From Geobacter sp. (lineage in GTDB: Bacteria > Desulfobacterota > Desulfuromonadia > Geobacterales > Pseudopelobacteraceae): DNA of 64,000 nucleotides. A program made the translations under genes and the position numbers. Shown here piece after piece: positions 9,545 through 18,915 of the stretch; the first letter of the stretch is position 1, and each line of letters opens with the position of its first letter. The DNA lies in assembly GCA_009684515.1 (NCBI GenBank), contig WKKS01000001.1:806001-870000 (forward strand), in the 5' to 3' direction. Below the pieces are notes generated by a model, which made no database searches, was not told the DNA's origin, and was given only the letters and a program-made list of their open reading frames with translations.

Positions 9545-11401
9545 TCAGTTGACTGGGGTTGGCTCTTCTACCGCCCGGAACTGTTCCCAATGCTCCGGCG
9601 AACGCCACAAACCGGACAGAATCAACTGACGGATATGCAGGAACTCTTTCGGCAGCCGATCGTACATCTTGACGAACAACTCTTCATGGGAAACAATTTC
9701 TTCTTTCCAGACATCGCGGTCAACCGACATCAGTTCGTAGAACTGCTCGCGGCTGACGTCGTCCAGTCCGGACCAGTCCAGGTCCTCGTAACGCGGCATC
9801 CAGCCCAGCGGGCTTTCCACAGCAGCGGCATTTCCATTCACTCGCTCGACAATCCACTTGAGGATACGCATGTTCTCGCCATAACCAGGCCAGAGGAACT
9901 TGCCATCAGCGTCCTTGCGGAACCAGTTGACGCTGAAGATTCGCGGCGGGATTGGCGTTGTGCGCCCCACCTGCAGCCAGTGGGCAAAATAGTCGGCCAC
10001 GTGGTATCCGCAGAAGGGGAGCATGGCAAACGGGTCACGCCGCACATTACCCACCGCGCCGGTTGCGGCGGCAGTGGTCTCGGAGCCCATGGTGGCAGCA
10101 AGGTAAACGCCGAAACTCCAGTTGAATGACTGGTAAACCAATGGAATTACATTATTGCGGCGTCCTCCGAATACGAAGGCGGCCATCGGAACCCCTTTGG
10201 GGTTTTCCCACTCCGGATCAATTGATGGGCACTGGCTGGCCGGCGAAGTAAAGCGGGAGTTCGGATGGGCTGCGTTCCTGCCGCAACCTGGTGTCCACTC
10301 GCCACCCTGCCAGTCGGTAAGCTTCTCTGGAGGAGTGTCTGTCATTCCTTCCCACCAGACGTCGCCGTCCGGAGTCAATGCCACGTTGGTGAAGATCGAG
10401 TTGGCAGCACAGGAAAGCATCGCGTTGGGATTGGTCTTTGCCGAAGTCCCCGGAGCAACTCCGAAGAATCCATACTCAGGGTTAATGGCATAAAGACGTC
10501 CGTCCGGTCCCGGCTTGATCCAGGCAATATCATCACCGACAGTTGTTATTTTCCACCCGGTCTTGTTAAAGATTTCAGGTGGTACCAGCATGGCCAGATT
10601 GGTCTTGCCGCAGGCGCTTGGGAATGCCGCGCCCAGATATGTTTTTTCACCTTCCGGAGATTCAATCCCCAGAATAAGCATGTGCTCAGCCAGCCAGCCT
10701 TCATCCTTGGCTATCTTGGAGGCGATCCGCAGGGCCAGGCATTTTTTGCCCAGCAGGGCGTTTCCGCCGTAGCCGCTGCCGTAAGACCAGATCGAGCGCT
10801 CTTCAGGGAAATGAACGATGTACTTTTCCTTGTTGCAAGGCCATGGCACATCTTTTTGGCCCGGCTCCAGGGGTGCACCGACTGAATGCAGACAGGGGAC
10901 AAATTCGCCGTTTCCGAGGACGTCCAGAACAGCTTTGCCCATACGGGTCATTATGCGCATATTTACGGCGACATAAGGTGAATCGGAAATTTCAACACCG
11001 ATTTTGGCAATCGGAGAACCGAGCGGCCCCATGCTGAACGGGATAATGTACATGGTGCGTCCGCGCATACAACCCTTGAACAGCTTGCCCAGTGTTTCCT
11101 TCATCTCCTTGGGCGGCATCCAGTTGTTGGTCGGGCCAGCATCCTGTTTGGAGATGCTGCAGATATAGGTGCGGTCTTCCACCCTGGCAACATCACCCGG
11201 GTCAGAACACGCCAGGTAACTGTTCGGACGCTTTTCCTGATTCAGCTTTTTGAATGTACCGCCTTGCACCAGCTGATTACACAGGTCGTCATATTCTTCC
11301 TGCGAACCGTCACACCAGTGAATCCTGTCCGGCTCACATAACGCCGTAACTTCTTCTACCCATTTCAGCAATTGCTCGTTGTTTGGAACATCGTAACTCA
11401 T
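9545..11401 (-). CDS. pckG: Phosphoenolpyruvate carboxykinase, GTP type
   Basis: It converts oxaloacetate and GTP to PEP and CO2, the gluconeogenic entry step when growing on acetate. The 618 residues match the full GTP-PEPCK family. Visible motifs include the P-loop [27 protein letters not shown], and the nucleotide-binding [15 protein letters not shown]. The ATP-type enzyme is a different family, so the assignment is firm. The gene stands alone, with about 350 bp of upstream DNA for regulation. Confidence 0.96.
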   Translation of the reverse strand: MSYDVPNNEQLLKWVEEVTALCEPDRIHWCDGSQEEYDDLCNQLVQGGTFKKLNQEKRPNSYLACSDPGDVARVEDRTYICSISKQDAGPTNNWMPPKEMKETLGKLFKGCMRGRTMYIIPFSMGPLGSPIAKIGVEISDSPYVAVNMRIMTRMGKAVLDVLGNGEFVPCLHSVGAPLEPGQKDVPWPCNKEKYIVHFPEERSIWSYGSGYGGNALLGKKCLALRIASKIAKDEGWLAEHMLILGIESPEGEKTYLGAAFPSACGKTNLAMLVPPEIFNKTGWKITTVGDDIAWIKPGPDGRLYAINPEYGFFGVAPGTSAKTNPNAMLSCAANSIFTNVALTPDGDVWWEGMTDTPPEKLTDWQGGEWTPGCGRNAAHPNSRFTSPASQCPSIDPEWENPKGVPMAAFVFGGRRNNVIPLVYQSFNWSFGVYLAATMGSETTAAATGAVGNVRRDPFAMLPFCGYHVADYFAHWLQVGRTTPIPPRIFSVNWFRKDADGKFLWPGYGENMRILKWIVERVNGNAAAVESPLGWMPRYEDLDWSGLDDVSREQFYELMSVDRDVWKEEIVSHEELFVKMYDRLPKEFLHIRQLILSGLWRSPEHWEQFRAVEEPTPVN

Positions 11402-11758
11402 GCAGCCTCCCCGGTTGAGAGTAATGAAATTTAGTTCCAGTTAAATAGCACAATGCTTAGAGAAAAAAAAGATTTATCCGGCAATCGGGTCATAAAATCA
11501 CGATTACAGGCAAATACCTTGTTGATTAGACTAAACTTTGATGAAAATCTAACTGCCAGTCGAGAAATGGTTTGCGGAATTCTTACGGCCGTTTTTAGCC
11601 TGATTAAAGTGGGAAAATTTGGTGGGCGGGGCAGATCAAGACCCCATGGAAACAGTGTCTTAATCATGACTATCACGAATCTGGAGTTACTTATCCGTAC
11701 TATGCTACTGCCGAACTTAGCTCCCCGCATCATGTTGATGCAGGGAGCTTTAAATTAA
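11402..11758. other. Intergenic region upstream of pckG
   Basis: No gene is evident. It holds the pckG leader and ribosome site (GGGGAGG just before the ATG). Near 11717-11751 there is a 14-pair hairpin (AGCTCCC..GCATCA / TGATGC..GGGAGCT) that lies just beyond the stop of the Fe-S oxidoreductase gene and may end its transcript, although it has no T-run in that direction. Confidence 0.5.
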
Positions 11759-13732
11759 TTATCGCAGCAGCGCTTCAGCCATTACTTCGGCAACGTCCCG
11801 AACCTTGACTCCGGCGGCATTGACATCCTTCAAGCCATCTTCAAACATGGTCATACAGTAAGGGCAGGCGACGCAGATCGTATCAGGTTTTTCCTCCAAA
11901 GCTTCTTTCACCCTGGTCAGGTTGATCCGCTCCCCGACATGCTCTTCCATCCACATTCTGCCGCCGCCTGCTCCGCAGCAGAAGGCATTGTTGCGATTAC
12001 GCTCCATCTCTTTCGGCGCCGCACCGGTAGCAGTCTGGAGCAGTTCGCGCGGGGCGTCGTAAATGTCATTGTGTCTTCCCAGATAGCAGGAATCGTGAAA
12101 AACCGTATCCCCCATCTCTGAGGTGGTTTTGTCCAGTTTCAGATAACCATCCTGAACTAGATTGCGAAGCAGTTCGCTGTGATGGATGACCTCCAGCTCA
12201 AGGCCGTACTGCCGGTAATCGTTCTTGAGGGTCGAGAAGCAGTGCGGACACTGGGTAATGACTTTCCTGACACCACGCTCCTTGAATATCTCCACATTTT
12301 CACGGGCCATTTTATCAAAGACAAATTCATTGCCCAGCCTGCGAACACTGTCTCCACAGCATTTCTCATCCTTGCCGAGGATGCCCCATGAAATTCCGGC
12401 CTTATCCAGCAACTGCGCCATGGCGACACTGACGTGCTTGTTGCGGGAATCGAAAGAGCCGGCGCAGCCGACGTAGAACAGGTATTCGGTGGTATTTTTT
12501 TCGAAAGGTTTGATTTGCAGCTGACTGCACCACTTGGTCCGTTCCGACGGCGCGATTCCCCACGGATTGCTGCGCCCTTCCATATTCTCGAACAGATTGA
12601 GCAATTCTTCCGGAAATTCAGCTTCGTTTTCCACCAGATGACGACGCATCTGGATGATTTTGGGCATCTGCTCGATAAAGACCGGGCAAGCTTCCATACA
12701 GGCTCCGCAGGTGGTGCAACCCCAGATCGACTCGACAGAAACAGATCCCTCACCCTGATCACCAATCAACGGAATCTGCGGCTCAGACCCTTTTTTCAGC
12801 AGCGCGCCGTTTTCCAGCAGATTAACCTTGATATCGTGGACCACCGCACGCGGATTGAGCGGCTTGCCGGTGATGCTGGCCGGACAGACCTTCTGGCAAC
12901 GCCCGCATTCGGTGCACGAAAAGGAATCCAGCAGATCCTTCCAGCTGTAGGAATCAACCCGGTCAACGCCGAAGGTTTTTCCCACTGTAAAATCTTCACG
13001 AGGGACCGTATTCGGTTTTTCCAATCTGCGGAAAAAACAGTTGGGAATGGCGGTCATGATATGCATATGCTTGCTGTACGGCAGATAACAGATAAAGGCC
13101 AGCAGGGCAAAAGCATGGGCCCACCAGGCAACGGAATAAACGGCTGCACCTGACTCCGGCGAGATCAAGCCGGCGGCTGCACCGGAGACCGGCATCCAGG
13201 TTTTTGCCAGGACCAGGGCGCCCTCCTGCATGCGGGATATCTTGGCGGCATTTATCCCAAAATAGGCCAGCATCAGGATACAGATCAGCGAGAGGATAAA
13301 GAAAGCGTCGAAGGTTCTTGCCTCCGGATAAGGAGGCGAAATTACCCGGCGGACCGCCGCGATGATCACCGCTGTCAGGGCCAACAGCGAAACAATATCC
13401 AGTATCAGCAACAGGGGCAGCAGGATGCCGTCCGGAAGCTTCATCAGGCTGATCCAGGGGAAAACCCCATGCAGCAGAAATTCTGTATTGGCAATCAACA
13501 GGATCAGAAACGACCAGAAAATGATTGAGTGATTGATCCCGAACGGCTTGGCCAGGACGCGTTTTTGCCCGAAGGCATACAGCAGCATTTCGCCGATGCG
13601 GGTGCCGACATTGTCAAAGCGCTCTTCGGGCTTGCCGAGCGACAGCAGGCTGAATCTTTTCCAGCAACCCCAGGCAAAAATGGTCAGGGATGCGATCAGT
13701 AGTGGAGTGAAGATAGTCGGGTTTGGTGTCAT
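11759..13732 (-). CDS. Membrane Fe-S oxidoreductase linked to EtfAB (CCG-domain, EMO-like)
   Basis: A 657-residue protein with about six membrane segments in a NarI-like N-terminal domain (1-235), two 4Fe-4S motifs (CTECGRCQKVCP and CTTCGACMEACP) and two cysteine-rich CCG modules (CCGDSVRRLG and CCGAGGGRMWMEE). This architecture is that of the membrane oxidoreductases proposed to pass electrons from EtfAB to menaquinone during acyl-CoA oxidation. It lies 25 bp after etfA in the same operon, which supports that role. The direction of electron flow is inferred. Confidence 0.88.
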   Translation of the reverse strand: MTPNPTIFTPLLIASLTIFAWGCWKRFSLLSLGKPEERFDNVGTRIGEMLLYAFGQKRVLAKPFGINHSIIFWSFLILLIANTEFLLHGVFPWISLMKLPDGILLPLLLILDIVSLLALTAVIIAAVRRVISPPYPEARTFDAFFILSLICILMLAYFGINAAKISRMQEGALVLAKTWMPVSGAAAGLISPESGAAVYSVAWWAHAFALLAFICYLPYSKHMHIMTAIPNCFFRRLEKPNTVPREDFTVGKTFGVDRVDSYSWKDLLDSFSCTECGRCQKVCPASITGKPLNPRAVVHDIKVNLLENGALLKKGSEPQIPLIGDQGEGSVSVESIWGCTTCGACMEACPVFIEQMPKIIQMRRHLVENEAEFPEELLNLFENMEGRSNPWGIAPSERTKWCSQLQIKPFEKNTTEYLFYVGCAGSFDSRNKHVSVAMAQLLDKAGISWGILGKDEKCCGDSVRRLGNEFVFDKMARENVEIFKERGVRKVITQCPHCFSTLKNDYRQYGLELEVIHHSELLRNLVQDGYLKLDKTTSEMGDTVFHDSCYLGRHNDIYDAPRELLQTATGAAPKEMERNRNNAFCCGAGGGRMWMEEHVGERINLTRVKEALEEKPDTICVACPYCMTMFEDGLKDVNAAGVKVRDVAEVMAEALLR

Positions 13733-13757
13733 ATTAGTAAGCCTCTGTTTGTCAGGT

Positions 13758-15080
13758 TCATTTCCGTAGCTGCTTCAGTTCACGAATCTTCCTGGTGATG
13801 GCCGGCACCACCTGAAACAGGTCGCCAACGATACCGTAGGTGGCGACTTCGAAGATCGGTGCTTCTTTGTCGCGATTGATGGCGATAACCATGTCCGAGT
13901 CCTGCATGCCGACCAGGTGCTGGATAGCGCCGGAGATACCGCAGGCAATGTAGATCTTGGGACGGACGGTCTTGCCGGTCTGGCCGACCTGACGGTCACC
14001 GGGCATCCACCCGGCATCAACGGCACTTCTGGAAGCACCCACCACGCCGCCCAGCTCATCGGCCAGTTCCTGCAGCATCGCAAAGTTCTCCGGCCCCATC
14101 AAGCCGCGGCCACCTGAGATAATAAACTCCGCACCGGTTATATCGACTGCGCTCTTGCCGTGTGAATCGCGGATTATTTCAATTACCTTGGTCAGAATGC
14201 TCTCTTCCGGCACGGTGAAAGTATCACGGACGACAACGCCCTGCGCGCCCTCCTTCCGCTCCGGCGCAGGCATGACGTTAGGGCGGACGGTTGCCATCTG
14301 GGGTCGGAACTTGTCGCACATGATGGTTGCCATGATATTGCCGCCAAAGGCCGGACGGGTCTGCATCAGATTGCGCTTGTCGTCGATGGCCAGGCCGGTG
14401 CAGTCGGCAGTCAGGCCGGTGGCGACCCTGGTGGCAATCGCGCCGGCCAGGTCGCGCCCCATGCCGGTGGCGCCCATCAGGATAACTTCCGGCTTGTAGG
14501 TTTCGATCAGATGGCAGCAACCTTCAACATAGGCCTCGGTGCGATAATGATAATAGACCGGGGCATCCAGCAGATACACCTTGGTTGCGCCATGGGCAAA
14601 GGATTCATCGCAGAGATGCTCCACATTATGCCCGATCACAAGGGCACACAGCTCGACCCCCAATTTTTCTGCCAAACTGGCGCCGACCCCCAGCAGTTCC
14701 CAGGAAACCTTGGCCGGTTCACCCTCGGTCTGCTCGACGAAGACCCAGACCCCGCGGTATTCGGACAACTTCCTGGCAAGAGCGGCAGCCTCCGGATCGA
14801 TCTCTTCTTCGACAGGTGCGGCCGAGGCGGCCAGCTCTGCCAGGATTTTCTGCTCCTCGGGAGTGAAGAACATCTCCAGGGCCGAGGCTGGGCAGATTTT
14901 GACACACTTCTGACAGCCAATACACTTGGCCGCTTCAATAATCGGCTCACCGCCGTCGGTCATCTCGACGCAGTTGACCGGGCAGACACTCTGGCAACGG
15001 GCGCCACAGGCGATGCACTTTCCATCCAGCAGGCGGGCAACACCGCGCGGTTTCTTGAGTTTTGGTTTGGGATCAGTCAT
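13758..15080 (-). CDS. etfA: Electron transfer flavoprotein alpha subunit with N-terminal ferredoxin domain
   Basis: The first 70 residues carry two 4Fe-4S motifs ([16 protein letters not shown] and [15 protein letters not shown]). The rest is a complete EtfA with the FAD-binding C-terminal half, including [25 protein letters not shown] and [13 protein letters not shown]. At 440 residues it is longer than the usual 310-320, because of the ferredoxin extension. EtfA pairs with EtfB and takes electrons from acyl-CoA dehydrogenases. The extra clusters suggest direct electron passage to the membrane Fe-S protein encoded next. Confidence 0.93.
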   Translation of the reverse strand: MTDPKPKLKKPRGVARLLDGKCIACGARCQSVCPVNCVEMTDGGEPIIEAAKCIGCQKCVKICPASALEMFFTPEEQKILAELAASAAPVEEEIDPEAAALARKLSEYRGVWVFVEQTEGEPAKVSWELLGVGASLAEKLGVELCALVIGHNVEHLCDESFAHGATKVYLLDAPVYYHYRTEAYVEGCCHLIETYKPEVILMGATGMGRDLAGAIATRVATGLTADCTGLAIDDKRNLMQTRPAFGGNIMATIMCDKFRPQMATVRPNVMPAPERKEGAQGVVVRDTFTVPEESILTKVIEIIRDSHGKSAVDITGAEFIISGGRGLMGPENFAMLQELADELGGVVGASRSAVDAGWMPGDRQVGQTGKTVRPKIYIACGISGAIQHLVGMQDSDMVIAINRDKEAPIFEVATYGIVGDLFQVVPAITRKIRELKQLRK

Positions 15081-15100
15081 TTAACACCCTTTGTATGTAG

Positions 15101-15916
15101 TTAGATCGGTAACATATCCTTGGCCAGCAGCTTCTCGATCAGCATTTCAGCCGTTCCGTCCGGATCGGCGTAACCGTCACCCAGAATTTCGCCACTGGCG
15201 CGATCCGGAGAAAATATCTTGGAAACCCAGGTCGGAGAACCTTTCAGGCCGATCTTCTGTTCATCCAGTTTCAGGACCTGATTGTTCCAGACCTCCACGG
15301 TCGCCTCCGCCGCTGCCAGCCGCATCGGCACCTTCGGGTAGCGCGGGCGGTTCAATTCCCGCACGACCGTCATCATGACCGGCAAAGGAGCTTCCACGAT
15401 CTCGTGGCGACCTTCCAGTTTGCGGCTGACCCGGATTTTCCTGGAAGCAAGATCCAGCTCCACAATTTTATCCACCAGAGTCAATTGCTGATAATTCAGG
15501 CGGCTGGCGATCCCGGGACCGACCTGGGCGGTGTCGCCATCAATGGTCTGCTTGCCGCACAGCACCAGGCCAACTTCTCCCACATCACTTTGCAACTTGC
15601 GAATAGCAGCTGAGAGGACGTTGCTGGTGGCGAGAGTATCGGCACCGCCGAAGACCCGGTCGGATAGCAGAATGGCATGATCAACACCCAGGGCCAGAGC
15701 TTTTTTGAGTGTGGCTTCGGCATTGGGAGGCCCCATCGAAATGGCTGCGACCTTGCACCCGAAGCGATCCTTGAGCCGCAAAGCCTCTTCCAGAGCGTGG
15801 GTATCGTAGGGATTGACGATAAAAGGGATGCCGTCACGAATCAGCGTGTTGGTAACCGGATCGATCTGAACCTGGGTCGTGTCAGGAACCTGCTTTATAC
15901 AGACAACAATCAGCAT
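15101..15916 (-). CDS. etfB: Electron transfer flavoprotein beta subunit
   Basis: A 271-residue EtfB, first gene of the etfB-etfA-oxidoreductase operon. It has the N-terminal KQVPDT, the nucleotide-binding SMGPPNAEATL and the signature VRELNRPRYPKVP, followed by a C-terminal arm that clasps EtfA. Whether it binds AMP or FAD (a bifurcating type) cannot be settled by eye. The spacing to etfA is 20 bp. Confidence 0.93.
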   Translation of the reverse strand: MLIVVCIKQVPDTTQVQIDPVTNTLIRDGIPFIVNPYDTHALEEALRLKDRFGCKVAAISMGPPNAEATLKKALALGVDHAILLSDRVFGGADTLATSNVLSAAIRKLQSDVGEVGLVLCGKQTIDGDTAQVGPGIASRLNYQQLTLVDKIVELDLASRKIRVSRKLEGRHEIVEAPLPVMMTVVRELNRPRYPKVPMRLAAAEATVEVWNNQVLKLDEQKIGLKGSPTWVSKIFSPDRASGEILGDGYADPDGTAEMLIEKLLAKDMLPI

Positions 15917-15982
15917 GGCAACCTCAAGAATAAGATATGTTATTTTGCCTCGGTACGTGAGGCGGGTGAATAATTAGCAGTT

Positions 15983-16019
15983 AAAAAAGAAAGGCCCGAC
16001 TGGTATCCAAGCCGGGCTT
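15983..16019 (-). terminator. Terminator upstream of etfB, ending leftward transcription
   Basis: On the minus strand AAGCCCGGC pairs with GTCGGGCCTT, followed by a T-rich run ending in six T. It would stop transcripts arriving from the draT side before the etf operon. Confidence 0.65.
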
Positions 16020-16516
16020 CATTGCCTCACATGCCCGCACAATGGCAGGAACACGACAGTTGAGCAGGAAGCATGCCGTTTCAATCAGAGTCAAAAAAGC
16101 AAACAATCGACCTGGCCACATTTCTTACTCAAAACAGGCATTAAAGCGGTTTATCAATTGGGGCATATCTCCACAATATTTAGTCATACCAAAAATGCTT
16201 GTCTTGCAATGCTCAAAATAATGGCAACATGCCGTGAAAACCGGCATCAGATGACCTGCATTGTACTGATTTCCGGATTGCGGTCAACTGTTTATGCAAA
16301 TACAAACACCAATGCCCCCCATTCCTCAGCCGGCGAATTTGTCATAAGTGCGGAGTGTCTGCCAATAAAATAGGCAAAAAAAGACGCTACGCTGCCAACA
16401 TATTTTCAAAATCGGCATTATTCTTATTTTTCAGGAGTTTTACGTCGGGCGGCGGCAAAAACAGATGGGATGCGCAACTGATTTCCAACAGTTGCAATGG
16501 GCTAAGAACCGGCTTA
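16020..16516. other. Intergenic region between etfB and draT
   Basis: About 500 bp without a supportable gene. It contains a short hairpin (ATGCCG..CGGCAT near 16231-16249). A long open frame on the plus strand starts within it but runs antisense through draT and is judged a shadow. Confidence 0.4.
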
Positions 16517-17311
16517 TTAAATCGTGCACATCACGTTGCGAACCCGGTACTCTCCGCCGATTATCAGGAATTCACCTTCACCCTTCAATATGCTGCCGGG
16601 AAGCAGGTCGCTGTAGAAAAAGATTTTGCAATGCGGCACTTCAACTTTCCAGACCGTGGAACCGAACTCCCAGGCCCGCTCTTCATCCGAAGTGAAGGAA
16701 ACCAGGTTATTGAGCCTGACAATCTGCTCCCGTTTGCCGACCTGCTCTATGACGTCATGCTCGCTGGCATCATAGGTGCCGCGGTAAAGGGTAATCAACT
16801 TCGTAGCGGGGAATTTGTGCGACAACTCGAACTGGCAGTATTCATAAAGAATATCCAGCTGAGACTGGATCGCGTTGGTACGGGCGCTTCCTTTCATTAC
16901 ATCGACCGCAAAATCAAAATAAGCTTCGCTGTGGATGCTGGAAATTCGTGCCTTATGAAAGCTGGGCTTGATTCCCATGCGGCTTTCGACCCAGCGTTTC
17001 AGAACAGCCCCTTCCACAGAGTTAGAGTCCATCATCCAGCCACGCAAAAATCGCAGGTAACTGTTCTTGATGCTTTTTTTTGCGGTATCGGTCTGATCCT
17101 GCCAGTGGTGCAGCTGGAATTTAACCGACATATAGTCGTTAAAAACCATGGCACGCTCTTCCTGGTCGCCCAGCGTGGCAAGCCTGTCAAACAGAAAGCG
17201 GTTGCCGGACTTGACCCCTTGAATCTCCAGCGGCTGCGGATTCTCGTTGAAATGATGCGATGCGATCACCCAGGGCGGCAGGTTGCAGTTGTTGAAAGAG
17301 CCGTTGTGCAT
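16517..17311 (-). CDS. draT: DraT, dinitrogenase reductase ADP-ribosyltransferase
   Basis: DraT uses NAD+ to ADP-ribosylate one arginine of NifH and switches nitrogenase off when ammonium or darkness/energy stress appears. The 264 residues are full length. The R-S-E catalytic triad of this transferase class is visible as LYRGTYD, LVSFTSD and the ExE-type GEGEFLIIGG. It is the last gene of a nifX/ferredoxin/nifX-like operon, so its transcription starts at the attenuated sigma-54 promoter at 18578-18594. Its antagonist draG is 36 kb away in its own unit. Confidence 0.93.
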   Translation of the reverse strand: MHNGSFNNCNLPPWVIASHHFNENPQPLEIQGVKSGNRFLFDRLATLGDQEERAMVFNDYMSVKFQLHHWQDQTDTAKKSIKNSYLRFLRGWMMDSNSVEGAVLKRWVESRMGIKPSFHKARISSIHSEAYFDFAVDVMKGSARTNAIQSQLDILYEYCQFELSHKFPATKLITLYRGTYDASEHDVIEQVGKREQIVRLNNLVSFTSDEERAWEFGSTVWKVEVPHCKIFFYSDLLPGSILKGEGEFLIIGGEYRVRNVMCTI

Positions 17312-17339
17312 GACCGTTCATCACCTCACTGTGATCTAC

Positions 17340-17392
17340 GTGGGGGCGGCGCTTGCTCCGCCCAGTTCCGGGCGCGGCAGGCAGCGCCCCTA
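17340..17392. repeat. Palindromic intergenic repeat, divergent copy
   Basis: Ends are GTGGGGGC and GCCCCTAC in inverted orientation, enclosing two hairpins (GGGCGG..CCGCCC and GGGCGC..GCGCCC). The layout matches the two better copies at 38033 and 39571. The repeat edge supplies the TAG stop codon of the adjacent nifX-like gene. Confidence 0.65.
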
Positions 17393-17719
17393 CAGAATCT
17401 TTGCCAACTCCACCACTGTTGTTCTGATCGGCCCGCTGGCAACGAAAGGCTCGATGCCCAACTGCTCCAGCTCTCCCTTGGGGTGCTCCCCCATCTGGGC
17501 GGAAACGACCGCCCGGCAACCTTGCAGCGCTTCAGCGATACTCTTCAGCAGATGGCCTCTCAGGGGGTGCTCCGGATCAAAACTGCAGTAACGGTCGACT
17601 TTTTTTTCATCGACCAGCCTGATATCACCATCCTCGACATCGTAGATCAGAAAGCGCTCGGCATGGCCAAAGTGCTGGTTTATTTCCTTACCATCCTTGG
17701 ATGCAACTGCAATAAGCAT
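17390..17719 (-). CDS. NifX/NifB-C-terminal family protein (FeMo-cofactor carrier-like)
   Basis: A 109-residue single NifX-like domain of the family that binds NifB-co or FeMo-co precursors. Typical features are the start MLIAVASKDGKEINQHFGHA and the GCRAVVSAQMG region. It is shorter than its neighbour at 18086 and has no extension. In this cluster NifB itself lacks the NifX domain, so this and its neighbour may supply that function as separate proteins. The stop codon TAG lies inside a palindromic repeat. Confidence 0.85.
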   Translation of the reverse strand: MLIAVASKDGKEINQHFGHAERFLIYDVEDGDIRLVDEKKVDRYCSFDPEHPLRGHLLKSIAEALQGCRAVVSAQMGEHPKGELEQLGIEPFVASGPIRTTVVELAKIL

Positions 17720-17783
17720 GACATGCCTCCTTAGCAGGGAGATGGGGCCGGAACCGCAGACTGCCCATCCCGGCCCCGCTCCA

Positions 17784-18047
17784 TTACATCATAACCGGCT
17801 CGAAGCTGAAGCACTTCTTGGAGCAGGTTCTGGCGCAGGCCTGACAACCGATGCAGTTGCCGGGATTGGCCGCCCGCATAAACATTTTGGCCGAGTCATC
17901 GCCGTCCAGCTCTTCAAACTCAAGTACATCATGGGCGCAGACCTTGTAGCAGCGTCCGCAGCCGATGCAGGTTTCTTCGTCAATGCTGGTGATAAACTGC
18001 GGGGTCCACTCCTGCTTGTCGCGTGTCAATCCGGTAATGTAAGACAT
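17784..18047 (-). CDS. fdxB: Nif-specific ferredoxin III (2x[4Fe-4S])
   Basis: An 87-residue ferredoxin with motifs CIGCGRCYKVCAHDV and CIGCQACARTCSKKC. The start TGLTRDKQEWTPQF is characteristic of the nif-specific ferredoxin III family found beside nifX in diazotrophs. It probably carries electrons for nitrogenase or cofactor assembly. ATG at 18047 is chosen because AAGGAG precedes it. An upstream in-frame ATG at 18089 would overlap nifX and lacks a ribosome site. Confidence 0.92.
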   Translation of the reverse strand: MSYITGLTRDKQEWTPQFITSIDEETCIGCGRCYKVCAHDVLEFEELDGDDSAKMFMRAANPGNCIGCQACARTCSKKCFSFEPVMM

Positions 18048-18085
18048 GATTCGATCTCCTTTATTTTGAGTGTGATGACGGGGAA

Positions 18086-18472
18086 TCAATCCTCATCAAA
18101 AGCAATTGCTTTTCCTTTGTTCATTGCCTTCCTGATCCAGGGGGGCGGATTACCGCGCAGAACTTCCTGAAATTTCTCAACCGTCTCTTTCAGGCTGACC
18201 GCGTTGTTGGTCTTCATTGGATGAATTTTCTGGGCCACCAGCTTGGCCGCAGCCGGCCCGCCGATCTGCATCGTATAAACTATGGAGCAATCCGAGAGCA
18301 GCTGAGCCCGGGCGGCAATCCGGTCTTCCTCATCGCTGCCATGCTCACCCACGCTGACCGCCTCCAGAAAGTCTGCCTGATCCGCGCCAACCTCCCAGAT
18401 GTGGAAACTCTGGCACTGGCCGAAATGCTGGTCGATAGTTTCGCCGTTTGATGTGGTAAATGCTATTTTCAT
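18086..18472 (-). CDS. nifX: NifX, FeMo-cofactor precursor-binding protein
   Basis: A 128-residue NifX-family protein with the fold start MKIAFTTSNGETIDQHFG, the GGPAAAKLV loop and a C-terminal helical tail (WIRKAMNKGKA). NifX carries NifB-co or a VK-cluster between NifB, NifEN and nitrogenase. It is the first gene of a four-gene operon with fdxB, the second NifX-like gene and draT. A sigma-54 promoter and a leader terminator precede it. Confidence 0.88.
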   Translation of the reverse strand: MKIAFTTSNGETIDQHFGQCQSFHIWEVGADQADFLEAVSVGEHGSDEEDRIAARAQLLSDCSIVYTMQIGGPAAAKLVAQKIHPMKTNNAVSLKETVEKFQEVLRGNPPPWIRKAMNKGKAIAFDED

Positions 18473-18495
18473 TGCTCACCATCCTTTCTTAAAGC

Positions 18496-18535
18496 AAAAA
18501 AGGCGCACCATCCCATGGATGGCGGCGCCTTTGCC
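18496..18535 (-). promoter_or_regulatory. Leader terminator with GGCAAAGGCGCC motif (nifX operon)
   Basis: Reading leftward, the leader contains GGCAAAGGCGCC, then a strong terminator (GGCGC.GCCATCC / GGATGG.GCGCC) and six T, all between the sigma-54 promoter and the nifX ATG. The motif can fold as a CGGC/GCCG stem with hexaloop AAAGGC (A1, G4). That fold uses the GCC needed for the terminator base, so the two structures exclude each other. ANTAR-type antitermination is an inference. Confidence 0.75.
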
Positions 18536-18577
18536 GAAGTCTGCCTTTGCACTGCAAAATTGTCTTGTTTTTCTGGT

Positions 18578-18594
18578 AGCACATCGCATGCCAA
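18578..18594 (-). promoter_or_regulatory. Sigma-54 promoter of the nifX-fdxB-draT operon
   Basis: The minus strand reads TTGGCATGCGATGTGCT, with GG and GC exactly ten bases apart. Transcription would start near 18568, giving a leader of about 95 nt. Confidence 0.8.
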
Positions 18595-18844
18595 AAATGG
18601 ATGTGCCTTATTTACAGCATGTTACGCGGTGAATTCTGTTGATTTTATCTTTTGTGCCTAGAATATGTGCATAAGCTTGGTAAACTGATAACTACTCCGG
18701 CAACGGCCAGAAAACCCGCCAACCGCAACTAAGATCACTGCCTGCGGGGCGAAATCAACAGCTCCATAATCGATACATCGCACTGATAACCGGCTGCAAT
18801 ACTTCGACTATAATCATAATATCCGCTCATTTTGCTCAAGTTTG

Positions 18845-18873
18845 TTGACTTCTTAATTAATCTGTCAGATATT
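18845..18873 (+). promoter_or_regulatory. Possible sigma-70 promoter of the receptor gene
   Basis: TTGACT (18845-18850) and GATATT (18868-18873) are 17 bp apart, upstream of the receptor ATG at 18916. The -10 match is only moderate. Confidence 0.45.
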
Positions 18874-18915
18874 ACAACAACGTTTTACACAACCCGCGAA
18901 GGGGGTCAGATCACC

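Noticed and set aside
16355-17734. Long open frame (459 codons) on the plus strand opposite draT and a nifX-like gene
   Set aside because: It has no recognisable domain, and the opposite strand encodes well-conserved DraT and NifX-like proteins with ribosome sites. It is an antisense shadow.
17742-17776. GGGGCCGG..CCGGCCCC hairpin between the ferredoxin and nifX-like genes as a terminator
   Set aside because: It has no T-run and the following genes belong to the same operon. It may affect mRNA stability but cannot be called a terminator.
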